Source of the DNA: Streptomyces bottropensis ATCC 25435
GTDB taxonomy: Bacteria; Actinomycetota; Actinomycetes; Streptomycetales; Streptomycetaceae
Length of the DNA: 64,000 nt
Assembly (NCBI RefSeq): GCF_000383595.1
Contig: NZ_KB911581.1
Span: forward strand, 6,779,519 to 6,843,518
Direction of reading: 5' to 3'
The notes under the pieces are model-generated. The model did no database searches, was not told the DNA's origin, and was given only the letters and a program-made list of their open reading frames with translations. Both the position numbers and the translations under genes were made by a program. Shown piece by piece: positions 1 to 9,135 of this stretch; the stretch's first letter is position 1; every line of letters starts with the position of its first letter.

Positions 1-132
1 CATGTGGGCGACGGGCGGACGGTCGACGTCCACATCGCCCGGCTGCGCCGCAAGCTCGGTGCGGAATTCCGCCAGGCGATCCAGACGGTACGGCGGGTCG
101 GGTACAAGTACACGCCTCCGCTGGCCCGTTGA
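1..132 (+). CDS. OmpR/PhoB-family response regulator, C-terminal fragment
   Basis: Only the last 43 codons are in the window and the gene continues upstream. The peptide reads HVGDGRTVDVHIARLRRKLG and ends near RVGYKYTPPLAR before TGA. This is the recognition helix and wing of an OmpR/PhoB winged-helix domain: the V-D-V-H-I-x-R-L-R-x-K-L signature is followed by the I-x-T-V-R-x-V-G-Y-x-Y wing. The full protein should be a two-component DNA-binding regulator, but its receiver domain and partner kinase are not visible. The family assignment is firm; targets are unknown. Confidence 0.9.
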   Translation, partial: HVGDGRTVDVHIARLRRKLGAEFRQAIQTVRRVGYKYTPPLAR

Positions 133-168
133 CGGCCACCGCGCTCGTCGCGGGGCCGATCCTCTGAA

Positions 169-224
169 AGCGGATCTCCCGAGAGGATCTTCCGAGAGCG
201 GATCTTCCGAGAGCAGATTCCCGT
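169..224 (+). repeat. four imperfect ~14-bp tandem units
   Basis: Four consecutive units of the form (G)AGCGGATCTTCCGA lie between the regulator stop and the epimerase start, at 169-182, 183-195, 196-210 and 211-224. They are 13-15 nt long with a few substitutions. The block ends about 35 nt before the epimerase ATG, so it falls in the promoter or leader region. Function is unknown. Confidence 0.6.
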
Positions 225-259
225 TCCGTACCGGCCGTCCGGCGGGCAGAGTCGGCGGT

Positions 260-1273
260 ATGAGACTTCTGATGCTGGGTGGTACGGAGTTCGTGGGCCG
301 CGCCGTCGTGGAGGCGGCACTGGCCCGCGGCTGGGAGGTGACCGTCTTCCACCGGGGACGGCACGCGCCCGTGGCCGGGGTGCGGTCGCTGCTGGGCGAC
401 CGCACCGCGCCGGACGGGCTCACGGCGCTCGCCGACGCCCGCGCCGGCGGGGGCGGGGGCGGGTGGGACGTCGTCGTCGACACCTGGTCGGCGGCACCGC
501 GAGCCGTGCGGGACACCGCGCGCCTGCTGTCCGGCGTGGCCGAACGGTATGTGTACGTGTCGAGTTGCTCGGTGTACGCCTGGCCACCGGCCGCCGGGTA
601 CGACGAGCGGGCACCCCTGGTGGACGGCGCGTCGCCGGACGCCGACGGGACGGACTACGCCCGCGACAAGCGGGGCGGGGAACTGGCGGCGGTCGAGGCG
701 TTCGGCGCCGACCGCTCGCTCCTCGTACGCAGCGGGCTGATCCTCGGGCCGTACGAGAACATCGGCCGGCTGCCCTGGTGGCTCACCCGGGTCGCCCGGG
801 GCGGACCGGTCCTGGCGCCCGGCCCCCGCGACCTCCCCCTCCAGTACGTCGACGTCCGCGACCTCGCCGCCTGGATCCTCGGGGCTGCGGAACAGGGGGC
901 GAGCGGCGCGTACAACCTGATCGGTCCCACGGGCACGACCACGATGGGCGAACTGCTGGACGCCTGTGTGCGGGTGACCGGCGGTTCGGCCGAACTCCGC
1001 TGGACGTCACCGGAGTTGATCCTCGACGCCGGGATCGAGCCGTGGACGCAGCTGCCGGTGTGGGTGCCCGGGGGGAGCGACCTGCACGACGCGCTGCACC
1101 GGGCGGACGTGTCCCGGGCCCTGCGGGACGGGCTGCGTTGCCGGGGTGTGGAGGAGACCGTACGGGACACTTGGGAGTGGCTGACGGAACTCGGCGGAGT
1201 CGCGCCGCGACGACCGGACCGGCCGGCGGTGGGACTGGACGCCTCGGTGGAGGCGAAGCTGCTGGGGCTCTAG
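260..1273 (+). CDS. NAD-dependent epimerase/dehydratase-like reductase
   Basis: A 337-aa protein beginning MRLLMLGGTEFVGRAV, which carries the Rossmann dinucleotide-binding pattern G-G-T-x-F-V-G-R at residues 7-14. It continues as an extended SDR-type fold: a YVYVSSCSVY strand around residue 98-107, and a YARDKRGGE segment supplying the Tyr-x3-Lys catalytic pair near residue 133-137. Family members reduce or epimerise nucleotide sugars or related metabolites; the substrate cannot be read from sequence. ATG at 260 was chosen because homology to the family starts there. The gene stands alone in orientation with the flanking regulator. It is probably cytoplasmic, as no signal peptide is seen. 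Confidence 0.85.
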   Translation: MRLLMLGGTEFVGRAVVEAALARGWEVTVFHRGRHAPVAGVRSLLGDRTAPDGLTALADARAGGGGGGWDVVVDTWSAAPRAVRDTARLLSGVAERYVYVSSCSVYAWPPAAGYDERAPLVDGASPDADGTDYARDKRGGELAAVEAFGADRSLLVRSGLILGPYENIGRLPWWLTRVARGGPVLAPGPRDLPLQYVDVRDLAAWILGAAEQGASGAYNLIGPTGTTTMGELLDACVRVTGGSAELRWTSPELILDAGIEPWTQLPVWVPGGSDLHDALHRADVSRALRDGLRCRGVEETVRDTWEWLTELGGVAPRRPDRPAVGLDASVEAKLLGL

Positions 1274-1552
1274 CCGGGCAAACCGGCATGGGGACGGCGG
1301 TTCTCGCGCACCTTGGCCAGAGCCGCCGAAACCCCCCTTTCACGGGCTCCGCCAGGCCCCCTCGCCATGTACACGCCGTAGGGGATCGACAACTCCCGGT
1401 GCCGTGTGGGGTGTTGAAACCAGTTTGTCCCACGAATCTCTCATCAATTTCTGAGTCACCTGAACACTCCTGGGACGCACCGCGTACTTGATGGAGCCGC
1501 TTCACTCCTGTCGGGCGCCTCGATAGCCCCGCAAGGAAGTCAGAGGAGTTCC

Positions 1553-3127
1553 ATGGGACGCAACACACGCAAACGACGTTCGCCGCTGGCCGTTCGGGCC
1601 ATTGCCGCATCCGCGGCGCTCGCGGTCGCGGGCGGCGGCCTGGTCTGGGCGAACTTCTACGCCTCAGCGGGCGAGTCGAAGTCCAAGCCCAACGCGACGC
1701 TGGCGGCCGCCCAGGTGGCCACCATCGCCTGCCCGGACGTCGGCCAGAAGCTGACGAACGTGCCGAAGAAGGCGCGCGCGGGTGTCGCCAAGGAGCTGGC
1801 GCTGCTGGACCGGCAGATCACCGAGGCGTACAAGCGCCTGGCTGACACGCGCCAGGCGCAGGCAGGCGACACCAACTTCGTCAACAACGCCATTCTCGGC
1901 CCGCTGAAGTCCAAGCGGACGGCCACCATCGACCGGATCGCCATCAACATCCGGCGCGTGGGCGGCCAGGCTCCGCAGGGCATGGCGCAGCTCGCGGCCT
2001 GCCAGGGCAAGGGTGACCAGGCTCAGACCAACGCCGGCGGGGGCCAGGGTCAGAACCAGGGTGGCCAGAACCAGGGCGGCCAGGGTCAGAACCAGGGCGG
2101 CCAGAACCAGGGCGGCCAGGGTCAGAACCAGGGCGGCCAGAACCAGGGCGGCCAGAACGGCGGCCAGGGTCAGGGTGGCAACGGCCAGGGCGGCAACGGC
2201 CCGGTCGCGGGCGACTTCATCAACATCAACCAGGTCCAGCCCAACGGTGGCCCCAAGGGCGTGAACGGCAACGGTCTCGCCGCCAACGGCAACGGCGGCT
2301 CGCGGGGCACCTTCACCACGAGCTGTGGCGTCAACAAGAACGAGCTGCGCAACTCGGACAACGTGATCGTCGCCCCGGGTGTCAGCAACGGCGCCCAGCA
2401 CCAGCACGACTACGTGGGCAACCAGAGCAACAACGCCTTCGCGAGCGACCAGGACCTGGCCAACGCGCAGACCTCCTGCCAGAACCAGGGCGACAAGTCG
2501 TCGTACTTCTGGCCGGTCATCCGCATCCAGGACGGCTCGAACGACATCGACGCCAACAAGCCCGGCGGCGGCGCGGACAAGAACGTCGGCAAGATCGTCG
2601 AGCCGAGCCAGGCTCAGCTGAAGTTCGTCGGCAACAAGCGTGGCCCCGTCGTCGCGATGCCGCAGGCACTGCGCATCATCACCGGTGACGCCAAGGCCTT
2701 CGTGAACGGCCTGAACAACGCCAACACCAACTGGAGCTGCACCGGCTTCGAGGACCGTGTGGTGACGGACAAGTACCCGATCTGCCCGCAAGGCAGCTCC
2801 GTGGTGCGGACGTCCTTCTTCCAGAGCTGCTGGGACGGCAAGAACATCGACAGCGCCAACCACCGCACGCACGTCGACTTCGTCGAGGCGGACGGCAGCT
2901 GCTCGAACGGCTTCCAGGCCATCCCCCAGCTCCAGGTCCGCCTGGTCTACAACGTCCCGGCCCCGCAGATCCAGAACGGCCAGGTCGTGCAGCCCTACGC
3001 GGTCGACTCCTTCCCGGAGAACCTGCACAAGCCGATCACCGACCACAACGACTTCATCAACTTCTTCAACCAGCAGACGATGAACAAGATGGTCCAGTGC
3101 ATCAACAACGGCCAGAACTGCAAGTAG
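1553..3127 (+). CDS. secreted DUF1996 protein with Q/N/G-rich repeat linker
   Basis: A 524-aa protein preceded by a good ribosome site (GAGGAG about 5 nt before ATG). Residues 1-40 form a basic N-terminus plus hydrophobic segment ending at a probable cleavage site near Y-A-S-A, so export is expected. Residues 45-155 are a helical region. Residues about 162-217 are a low-complexity linker made of G-Q-N-Q-G-G-Q-N-Q-G-G units. Residues about 255-520 match the DUF1996 family by its conserved HDYVGN, SSYFWPVIRI and HVDFVEADGSCS segments. DUF1996 proteins occur in fungi and actinomycetes and are often secreted; the biochemical role is not established. A strong terminator follows. The disordered linker probably separates a helical N-domain from the DUF1996 domain. 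Confidence 0.85.
   Translation: MGRNTRKRRSPLAVRAIAASAALAVAGGGLVWANFYASAGESKSKPNATLAAAQVATIACPDVGQKLTNVPKKARAGVAKELALLDRQITEAYKRLADTRQAQAGDTNFVNNAILGPLKSKRTATIDRIAINIRRVGGQAPQGMAQLAACQGKGDQAQTNAGGGQGQNQGGQNQGGQGQNQGGQNQGGQGQNQGGQNQGGQNGGQGQGGNGQGGNGPVAGDFININQVQPNGGPKGVNGNGLAANGNGGSRGTFTTSCGVNKNELRNSDNVIVAPGVSNGAQHQHDYVGNQSNNAFASDQDLANAQTSCQNQGDKSSYFWPVIRIQDGSNDIDANKPGGGADKNVGKIVEPSQAQLKFVGNKRGPVVAMPQALRIITGDAKAFVNGLNNANTNWSCTGFEDRVVTDKYPICPQGSSVVRTSFFQSCWDGKNIDSANHRTHVDFVEADGSCSNGFQAIPQLQVRLVYNVPAPQIQNGQVVQPYAVDSFPENLHKPITDHNDFINFFNQQTMNKMVQCINNGQNCK
2038..2202 (+). repeat. in-frame minisatellite in DUF1996 gene (33-nt unit)
   Basis: About three near-identical 33-nt copies encode the 11-residue unit GQNQGGQNQGG, followed by degenerate GGQGQGGNGQGGNG copies. 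All copies are in frame, so copy-number change would lengthen or shorten the linker without breaking the gene. Confidence 0.85.
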
Positions 3128-3150
3128 TGCCCGAGCGCTTCTGAGCCACA

Positions 3151-3192
3151 GACGAAAGCCGGCGGTGGGATCTCCCACCGCCGGCTTTCGTC
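3151..3192. terminator. 20-bp perfect hairpin, bidirectional terminator
   Basis: GACGAAAGCCGGCGGTGGGA at 3151-3170 is followed by its exact reverse complement at 3173-3192 with a 2-nt centre. The AAAGCC arm places a T run after the stem when read in either direction. It separates the DUF1996 gene from the convergent lipoprotein gene and can serve both. Confidence 0.9.
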
Positions 3193-3253
3193 TTTCCCGA
3201 TCCCCGGCCCCTCGCTTCCCGCTTCGACGTTTCCGGGAGCGGGGCCGGCGCGG

Positions 3254-3706
3254 TCAGCCGCTGTGGCTGCCGTCGTTGTGGCTACCACCGGGGTTCATGT
3301 GCGCGGACCCTTCCTGCATCTCCCCGCCGAGGGTGCCCTGCAGCCCGCCCACGGTCTTCTTCTGGCCGACGGCGACCCACTTGCGGCCGACGAGGTAGTA
3401 GCCGCCGTAGTCCTTGGCGCCGGCGAGCCACTCCGCCTGGCCCCGGTCGGTGGCGAAGGTCGCGAGGACGAACTTGCCGTCGAAGTCGCCGTCCTTGTTG
3501 GTGCACAGGGCCTGACGGATGGTGTCCGCGTCCGTCTGCATGTCCGGCTTGCAGCCCACCTCGCCCGCGATGTGCTCCAGCGTCCCCGTCGCCGTCTTCG
3601 GGACGGCCGCCTCGGCGTCGTCGCCCGCGCCGCAGCCGGTCAGCGCCAGCAGGGCGGCGACCGCGCCGGCCGCGGTTCCCGCAAGCCTCTTCCTCGTCAT
3701 ACTCAT
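3254..3706 (-). CDS. small lipoprotein of unknown function
   Basis: A 150-aa protein with a classic lipoprotein signal: positively charged MSMTRKR, a hydrophobic stretch, then the lipobox L-T-G-C with Cys25. The mature part has two Cys (in EVGCKPD and ALCTNKDG), then a compact region ending YYLVGRKWVAVG. The C-terminal tail is rich in Gly, Ser, His and Asn. Start at 3706 is supported by GGAGG about 5 nt upstream. It should sit on the outer face of the membrane. It is transcribed divergently from the GH89 enzyme, with 115 nt between them. I do not recognise a named family; the two Cys suggest a disulfide. Confidence 0.8.
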   Translation of the reverse strand: MSMTRKRLAGTAAGAVAALLALTGCGAGDDAEAAVPKTATGTLEHIAGEVGCKPDMQTDADTIRQALCTNKDGDFDGKFVLATFATDRGQAEWLAGAKDYGGYYLVGRKWVAVGQKKTVGGLQGTLGGEMQEGSAHMNPGGSHNDGSHSG

Positions 3707-3821
3707 CCGTACCTCCGGGTCCGTTCAGGCGACGTGAACGCGCCAGCTCCGTGCGCACCGTTGTTCACGGACGGTCGCCCCGTTAGCGTGCCGCCACTGT
3801 CGACACAGGGGGCACACAGAC

Positions 3822-6800
3822 ATGAACAGTCCGTCGCGACGCATGGTGCTGGGCTCGGCCGGTGTCATCGGCCTCGGGACCCACCTGCGGTGGTCGGCCC
3901 CGGCCCACGCCGCTGAGAGCCCTGGCGAGGGCCCCGCCTTCGATACGGCTCCCGCGCGCTCGGCGCTCAATCGGCTGCTGCCCGGTCATGCCGGACAGTT
4001 CCGGCTCAGTCTGCTCGACCGGAGCGGCACGGTCGACCGGTTCCGTGTCACAGGCACCAAGAGAGACATCCAGGTCCAGGCCACCACACCGGCCACTCTC
4101 CTCATGGGCGTCCACTGGTACCTGAAGTACGTCTGCGGGGCCCACCTGGCCTGGAACGGCAGCCAACTGGACCTGCCGAGCCGCCTTCCCGCCCCCGCCC
4201 GCCCCCTGGAGGGTTCCACCGCCCTCCCCCATCGCTTCGCCCTGAACGACACCAACGACGGATACACCGCCCCGTACGCGGACTGGCCGTACTGGGAACA
4301 CCAGATCGACCTCCTGGCGGCGCACGGCTGCAACGAGGTGCTGGTCATCGCGGGGATGGAGGCCGTCTACCACCGGCTGCTGAAGGACTTCGGCTACTCC
4401 GACGAGGAGTCCCGCGCCTGGCTCCCCGCCCCCTCCCACCAGCCCTGGTGGCTGCTGCAGAACCTCTCCGGGTACGGCGGCCCGCTCTCCCCACAGCTGA
4501 TCGCCCGCCGGGCCGGCCTCGGCCGGCGCATCACCGACCGCCTGCGCGAGCTGGGCATGTCCCCGGTGCTTCCCGGCTACTACGGGCACGTCCCCAAGCA
4601 GTTCGTCGAGCGCAACGGCGGTGACGCGCACGTCGTGCCGCAGGGCCTCTGGCACGGCTTCGAGCGCCCCGACTGGCTCGATCCGCGCACCGACTCCTTC
4701 GCCCGGGTCGCCGCCTCCTTCTACGGTCATGTGCGGGACGTGTTCGGCGCGGCGGCCCACTTCAAGATGGACCTCCTGCACGAGGGCGGCACCGCGGGCG
4801 ACGTGCCCGTCCCCGACGCGGCGCGGGGCGTCGAACGTGCGCTCCACAAGGCCCACCCGGACGCCATCTGGGTGATCCTCGGCTGGCAGGAGAACCCGCT
4901 GCCGGAGCTGCTGGACGCCATCGACCGGTCGAGAATGCTGATCGTCGACGGCGTCTCCGACCGCTACGCCAGTGTCACCGACCGCGAACGCGACTGGGGC
5001 GGCACCCCGTACTGCTTCGGCACGATCCCCAACTTCGGCGGCCGGACGACCATCGGGGCCCGCGCGCACCTGTGGACCGACAAGTTCTTCGCCTGGCGGG
5101 ACAAGCCCGACAGCGCACTGGTGGGCACGGCGTACATGCCGGAGGCCACCGACCGCGACCCGGCGGCCTTCGAGCTCTTCTCCGAACTGGCCTGGACACC
5201 GGGGAAGATCGACCGGGCCGCCTGGTTCTCCGCGTACGCCGACTTCCGCTACGGCGGCCGCGACGACGCGGCGCGCGCGGCCTGGCGGGCGCTGCACGAG
5301 ACCGCCTACCAGCAGCGGGCCGTGGAGCGCAGCGACCCGCACGACTCGCTGTTCTGCGCCCGCCCGGACCTCGCCGCGGACCGCGCCGCCGAGTACGCGC
5401 CGCGCACGCTGACCTACGACCCCGGCCGCTTCGACGCGGCCTTCGCCGGGCTGCTGGACGTGGCGGGCGGGCGGCGCCGCAATCCGGCGTACCGGTACGA
5501 CGTGGTGGACCTGGCACGGCAGGCGCTCGCGCACCGGAGCCGCCAGTACCTGCCGCAGCTGCGGGCGGCCCACCGGCGCAAGGACCTCACGACGTTCCGC
5601 GCGCTGTCCACGCTCTGGCTGCGGCTGATGCGGCTGTCCGACGAGGTCACGGGCACGGACGGGGCGTTCCTGCTGGGGCCGTGGGTGAACGACGCGCGGC
5701 TGCTGGCGACGGACGACGCCGAGCGGGCGGAGTTCGAGCGGACGGCGAAGGTCCTGATCACGGTGTGGGGAGGGCGCGCCACCTCCGACACGGGGGATCT
5801 GCACGAGTACGGCAACCGGGAGTGGAACGGCCTGATGGCCGACTTCTACGTTCCGCGCTGGCAGAAGTGGCTGGACGCCCTGGAGGACGCGCTCGCGACG
5901 GGGACCGCTCCGGCGGCCGTGGACTGGTTCGCGTTCGAGGAGCCGTGGACCCGGGAGCGCAAGGACTATCCGCTGCGGCCGGTGGGCGACGCGTACCGGA
6001 CGGCGGCGCGGGTGCGGGACGTGCTGGCGCGGGCGCCGTACCAGGGGACCCTGACCGTCACCGCGGAGCCGCCGGTGCTGCCGCCCGGCGGGAGCGCGCG
6101 GCTGTCGGCGGTCTTCCGCAACGTCAACGGGCTGCGGGACACCGGGCGGGTGGACTTCGCGCTCGGCGGCTTCGCCGGTACGGCCGAGCCGGAGGGGCCG
6201 ACATCGTTGCCGGGCGTCGCGGCGGCGGGGTCGGGGACGGTCCGCTGGCGCGCGGACACGCCGGGTGCGCCGCTCGACCGGCCGCTACGGCCGCTGCCCT
6301 ACACGGTCACGGTCGTGTACGGGCCCCGGGGCGAGGACCGGGTCGAGGGGCGCTTCGACGGGACGCTGTTCGAGGCGGGGGCGCTCGATGCGGGGTGGCG
6401 CACCTACACGAACAACGGGGCCGTCTTCGGGCAGCTCGGGGGCCGTTTCGCGATCGACGGTGCCGGGGCGGACCTGTGGCGGGGGACGTCGGAGTTCGGC
6501 ACGGTCTATCGGGCGGGGGCCTTCCGGGACGGTACGTCCGTGACGCTCCGGGTCGACTCCCAGGCGGCGACCGGGAACTGGGCGCGGGCGGGGATCGTGG
6601 TGCGCGACGTGCTCGGTGAGGCCGGGTCGAAGGGCTTCGTGAATCTGGCGGTCACTCCGGCCAACGGGGTGGTGCTGTCGTACGACAGCTCGGGCGACGG
6701 GACGCTCGACACGTACCGGCGGATCACGGGGGTGAGGGCGCCGGTGGTGCTGCGGTTGAGCCGGGTGGGGACGGGGGCGTACGTGGGTGAGTGCTCCGTC

Positions 6801-6950
6801 GACGAGGGGGCGACCTGGCGGGTGGTGGCGTCGGTGAGTGTGCCGGGGGCGGCGGGTGGGGGGCAGGACGTGGGGATGTTCATGAGCGCGACGAACGGGG
6901 GGAGCGGGGCGAGGGGCCTGGTCGAGTTCAGCGGGTGGTCGCTGACGTGA
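3822..6950 (+). CDS. secreted alpha-N-acetylglucosaminidase (GH89)
   Basis: A 1042-aa protein. Residues 1-30 look like a Tat-type signal (S-R-R-M-V-L-G then a hydrophobic run to AHA). Residues about 60-700 match GH89/NAGLU, which removes terminal alpha-GlcNAc from glycans such as heparan sulfate or mucin cores. Matching segments are the MDLLHEGGTAGD region (candidate acid/base Glu), VILGWQENP, LIVDGVSDRY, GTIPNFGG and the GTAYMPEATDRDPAAFELF segment, which holds the Glu aligning with the human nucleophile. Residues about 730-830 look Ig-like, and the last 190 residues form a beta-sandwich (W-R-T-Y-T-N-N-G onward) likely to bind carbohydrate. Catalytic residue assignment is by remembered alignment with human NAGLU. 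The true substrate in soil is unknown. Confidence 0.85.
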   Translation: MNSPSRRMVLGSAGVIGLGTHLRWSAPAHAAESPGEGPAFDTAPARSALNRLLPGHAGQFRLSLLDRSGTVDRFRVTGTKRDIQVQATTPATLLMGVHWYLKYVCGAHLAWNGSQLDLPSRLPAPARPLEGSTALPHRFALNDTNDGYTAPYADWPYWEHQIDLLAAHGCNEVLVIAGMEAVYHRLLKDFGYSDEESRAWLPAPSHQPWWLLQNLSGYGGPLSPQLIARRAGLGRRITDRLRELGMSPVLPGYYGHVPKQFVERNGGDAHVVPQGLWHGFERPDWLDPRTDSFARVAASFYGHVRDVFGAAAHFKMDLLHEGGTAGDVPVPDAARGVERALHKAHPDAIWVILGWQENPLPELLDAIDRSRMLIVDGVSDRYASVTDRERDWGGTPYCFGTIPNFGGRTTIGARAHLWTDKFFAWRDKPDSALVGTAYMPEATDRDPAAFELFSELAWTPGKIDRAAWFSAYADFRYGGRDDAARAAWRALHETAYQQRAVERSDPHDSLFCARPDLAADRAAEYAPRTLTYDPGRFDAAFAGLLDVAGGRRRNPAYRYDVVDLARQALAHRSRQYLPQLRAAHRRKDLTTFRALSTLWLRLMRLSDEVTGTDGAFLLGPWVNDARLLATDDAERAEFERTAKVLITVWGGRATSDTGDLHEYGNREWNGLMADFYVPRWQKWLDALEDALATGTAPAAVDWFAFEEPWTRERKDYPLRPVGDAYRTAARVRDVLARAPYQGTLTVTAEPPVLPPGGSARLSAVFRNVNGLRDTGRVDFALGGFAGTAEPEGPTSLPGVAAAGSGTVRWRADTPGAPLDRPLRPLPYTVTVVYGPRGEDRVEGRFDGTLFEAGALDAGWRTYTNNGAVFGQLGGRFAIDGAGADLWRGTSEFGTVYRAGAFRDGTSVTLRVDSQAATGNWARAGIVVRDVLGEAGSKGFVNLAVTPANGVVLSYDSSGDGTLDTYRRITGVRAPVVLRLSRVGTGAYVGECSVDEGATWRVVASVSVPGAAGGGQDVGMFMSATNGGSGARGLVEFSGWSLT

Positions 6951-6967
6951 CAGACACGGCCCTGTCG

Positions 6968-7034
6968 CCCCTGAGAAGCAGTGGGCGCAGCCCCTGCTTC
7001 TCAGGGGCGCGGGGAACTGCGCGAGCAACCCCCA
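6968..7034 (+). repeat. dispersed repeat copy 1 with terminator hairpin
   Basis: CCCCTGAGAAGCAG at 6968-6981 pairs with its exact complement at 6994-7007 (14-bp stem). It is followed by the dispersed motif GCGCGGGGAACTGCGCGAGC and CCCCCAC. The hairpin lies 17 nt after the GH89 stop and probably terminates that gene. The same motif recurs near 24650, 47780, 52390 and 59050. Confidence 0.8.
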
Positions 7035-7189
7035 CCGGGCCGCGCCCGGACGACGCACCCCACCCCCCAGCCGCCCCACCCGGCGGAGCGCTGCGGTGAC
7101 CATCCGACCATTCGCTCGTTCTGCTGAACGTGCAGTCACAGGATGTCGCCCCGCGCCGCCCCGCATCGTCCCGCGCCCAGGAGTCGGTC

Positions 7190-9076
7190 GTGGACGTCGA
7201 GCAGGCGGAGGCCGCGCTCGTCGAGCACTATCCGCGTCTGGTCCGGCTGGCCTATCTGACGTTGCCGTCGAGCCTGGGCCGCAACCGCCGGGTGCTGACG
7301 GCACACGCGCTGGCCCAGCGGGCCCTGCCGAGGAGCCGCAGGTCGACGTCTCTCATCCCGGCGCAGGCGACGGGCGCCGACCGGGAGCGCGACCCCGGGT
7401 ACGCCTTCGTCCGGCTCCAGGTCGTCCGCACCGCCCTGCAGGCGGGCCTGCCCCTGAGGCGGACGGTGTGGCCGAAGCGGTCCCAACTGCCGCCTCTGCT
7501 GCCGCGGGTGTGGGGCCTGCGGCTGTTCCCCCGCTCCGGAGGCGCCGACGAGATGGCCCTGGACCAGCGGCTGTCGGCGCTCTCCTCGCCGGGGCGCGCC
7601 GCCTACGTCCTGCGGGGCCTGGAGCGGCTCCCCGACGCGGTGATCACATCGCTCCTGGAGGAGGCGGGCGTCGACGCCCCGGCCGCCGCGCTGAAGGAGG
7701 CCGACTCGGTGCCGGCGCAGCAGTACGCGCTGCTCTCCTCCCCCGAGTACGACCCCTGTTCGCTGCACGCCCGCCCCACCGATCTGATGCGCCGCCGCCA
7801 GCACACGAGGGCGGCGCTGGCCGCGACGGCCGCCGTGGTCGTGAGCGCGGCGCTGCTCGGGCTGCCCGGTGAGAGCTGGGGACCCGACGGCGCGGCGGCG
7901 CCCTCGTACGCGCGGAACCCGGCGGCCCAGGCCGCCCTCGACCCGGGGCAGCTGACGACGGCGACGGCCACGGCGTGGCGGGCGACGGGGCGCACCGACT
8001 TCACCACCTGGCCCGCGCGCGGCGCTCTCGTCAAGGACAGAGCCCTGCTGCGGCGCGCCCTCGCGGTCTGGGCCCGCCCCGGCGAGTCCGTGCAGGTCTC
8101 GGTCACCCTCGGCACCCAGGCCGGGCCCCCGCCAGGCCCGCCGCAGCTGCTGTACGCGGGCCAGGTCGACAACCTCCGGGTCGTCCTGCTGCACGACGGT
8201 CTGCGGATCGCCCGGTACGCCGAGCCGCTCGACGACCCGGGCATGGCCGCCCTCGACCTGACCCGGGCCGACGGGGCGACCGGCGCCGGCGCGAGCGCCC
8301 TGGTCCTCGGCCGGTCCGACGGCAACGTCCGCTATCTGACGGCCCCTTGGGTGCGTGAGGCGGCCGTACGGGATCTGGCGAGGCCCGGCGCCCGGGTGCG
8401 TACGCTCGCGCTGGCGAAGGACGGGACGACGGCGCCGTTCGCCAGCCCGGCGGTGCGGACCGGGGAGTGCCGGTCGTGGGACGTGCTGCGGCTCACCGAT
8501 GCCTCGGGGGGTACGCGGCTGCTGACCGATCTGCTGGAGGTGACGCCGGCGCACCTCACGATCGGGCGCCCGTCGGCCGCCTCGACCAGGCGTGACGCGT
8601 CCGCCGCTCCGGGGGTCTGGGCGCCGTTCGCCTGCTCGCTGGCCGCCGTGCGGTCACAAGGTGTGCGGTCCGTGAACGCCTGGCGGTTCGCCCGTCAGCC
8701 GCTGCCCGACGGCAGCGGCACGGCCGACTGGGTGTGCACCCGCACCGAGACCTGGCGGGGCGCGGGAACCCGGGCGATGACCCAGTTCGACACCCCGGCC
8801 GGCGCGTACGTCACGGCCGCCGCCGACGAGGTCCCGGCCTGTGGCCCTGCCGACCCGCACGTCCTCGCGGCCGGTCCCTGGAAGTCGGCGACCGGCGACT
8901 CGTACCTGCTCGCCGCCGGTGCCAGGGACACCGTCTCCGTCGAACTGAGCGGCGGGGTGAGCGGTTCGGCGCCGGGCAACCTGCTCGCCGTACCGGCGGG
9001 GGACGGTGTGCGGGCCGAGTTGAAGGGCACGCTGGCGAACGGCCGGGAGATCAGCGGACTGCAGCCAGCCCGGTGA
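7190..9076 (+). CDS. membrane-anchored protein with sigma-factor-like N-terminus
   Basis: A 628-aa protein starting at GTG 7190, chosen because AGGAG sits 6 nt upstream. Residues 1-60 (V-E-H-Y-P-R-L-V-R-L-A-Y onward) resemble region 2 of ECF sigma factors. Residues about 122-160 (LDQRLSALSSPGRAAYVLRG) resemble the start of sigma region 4, but the helix-turn-helix that follows is degenerate. A single transmembrane helix follows at about 206-226 (RAALAATAAVVVSAALLGLP). The remaining 400 residues should be outside the cell; they contain a few Cys and no family I recognise. The layout suggests a sigma-like cytoplasmic module tethered to an external sensing domain, possibly no longer able to bind promoters. 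Function is inferred only from these resemblances. Confidence 0.75.
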   Translation: MDVEQAEAALVEHYPRLVRLAYLTLPSSLGRNRRVLTAHALAQRALPRSRRSTSLIPAQATGADRERDPGYAFVRLQVVRTALQAGLPLRRTVWPKRSQLPPLLPRVWGLRLFPRSGGADEMALDQRLSALSSPGRAAYVLRGLERLPDAVITSLLEEAGVDAPAAALKEADSVPAQQYALLSSPEYDPCSLHARPTDLMRRRQHTRAALAATAAVVVSAALLGLPGESWGPDGAAAPSYARNPAAQAALDPGQLTTATATAWRATGRTDFTTWPARGALVKDRALLRRALAVWARPGESVQVSVTLGTQAGPPPGPPQLLYAGQVDNLRVVLLHDGLRIARYAEPLDDPGMAALDLTRADGATGAGASALVLGRSDGNVRYLTAPWVREAAVRDLARPGARVRTLALAKDGTTAPFASPAVRTGECRSWDVLRLTDASGGTRLLTDLLEVTPAHLTIGRPSAASTRRDASAAPGVWAPFACSLAAVRSQGVRSVNAWRFARQPLPDGSGTADWVCTRTETWRGAGTRAMTQFDTPAGAYVTAAADEVPACGPADPHVLAAGPWKSATGDSYLLAAGARDTVSVELSGGVSGSAPGNLLAVPAGDGVRAELKGTLANGREISGLQPAR

Positions 9077-9135
9077 GCGCCCGCGCGTCGAACGCCCTGA
9101 CGGAATCTCGCCCATGGCGGGCTGGAATCAATCGG

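Noticed and set aside
2038..2202. Possible CRISPR-like repeat array
   Set aside because: Units are contiguous, in frame and without spacers, so they are a coding minisatellite.
1664..3178. Long minus-strand frame opposite the DUF1996 gene
   Set aside because: The plus strand has a ribosome site, signal peptide and DUF1996 motifs. The minus frame is Val/Leu/Ala repeats created by the minisatellite.
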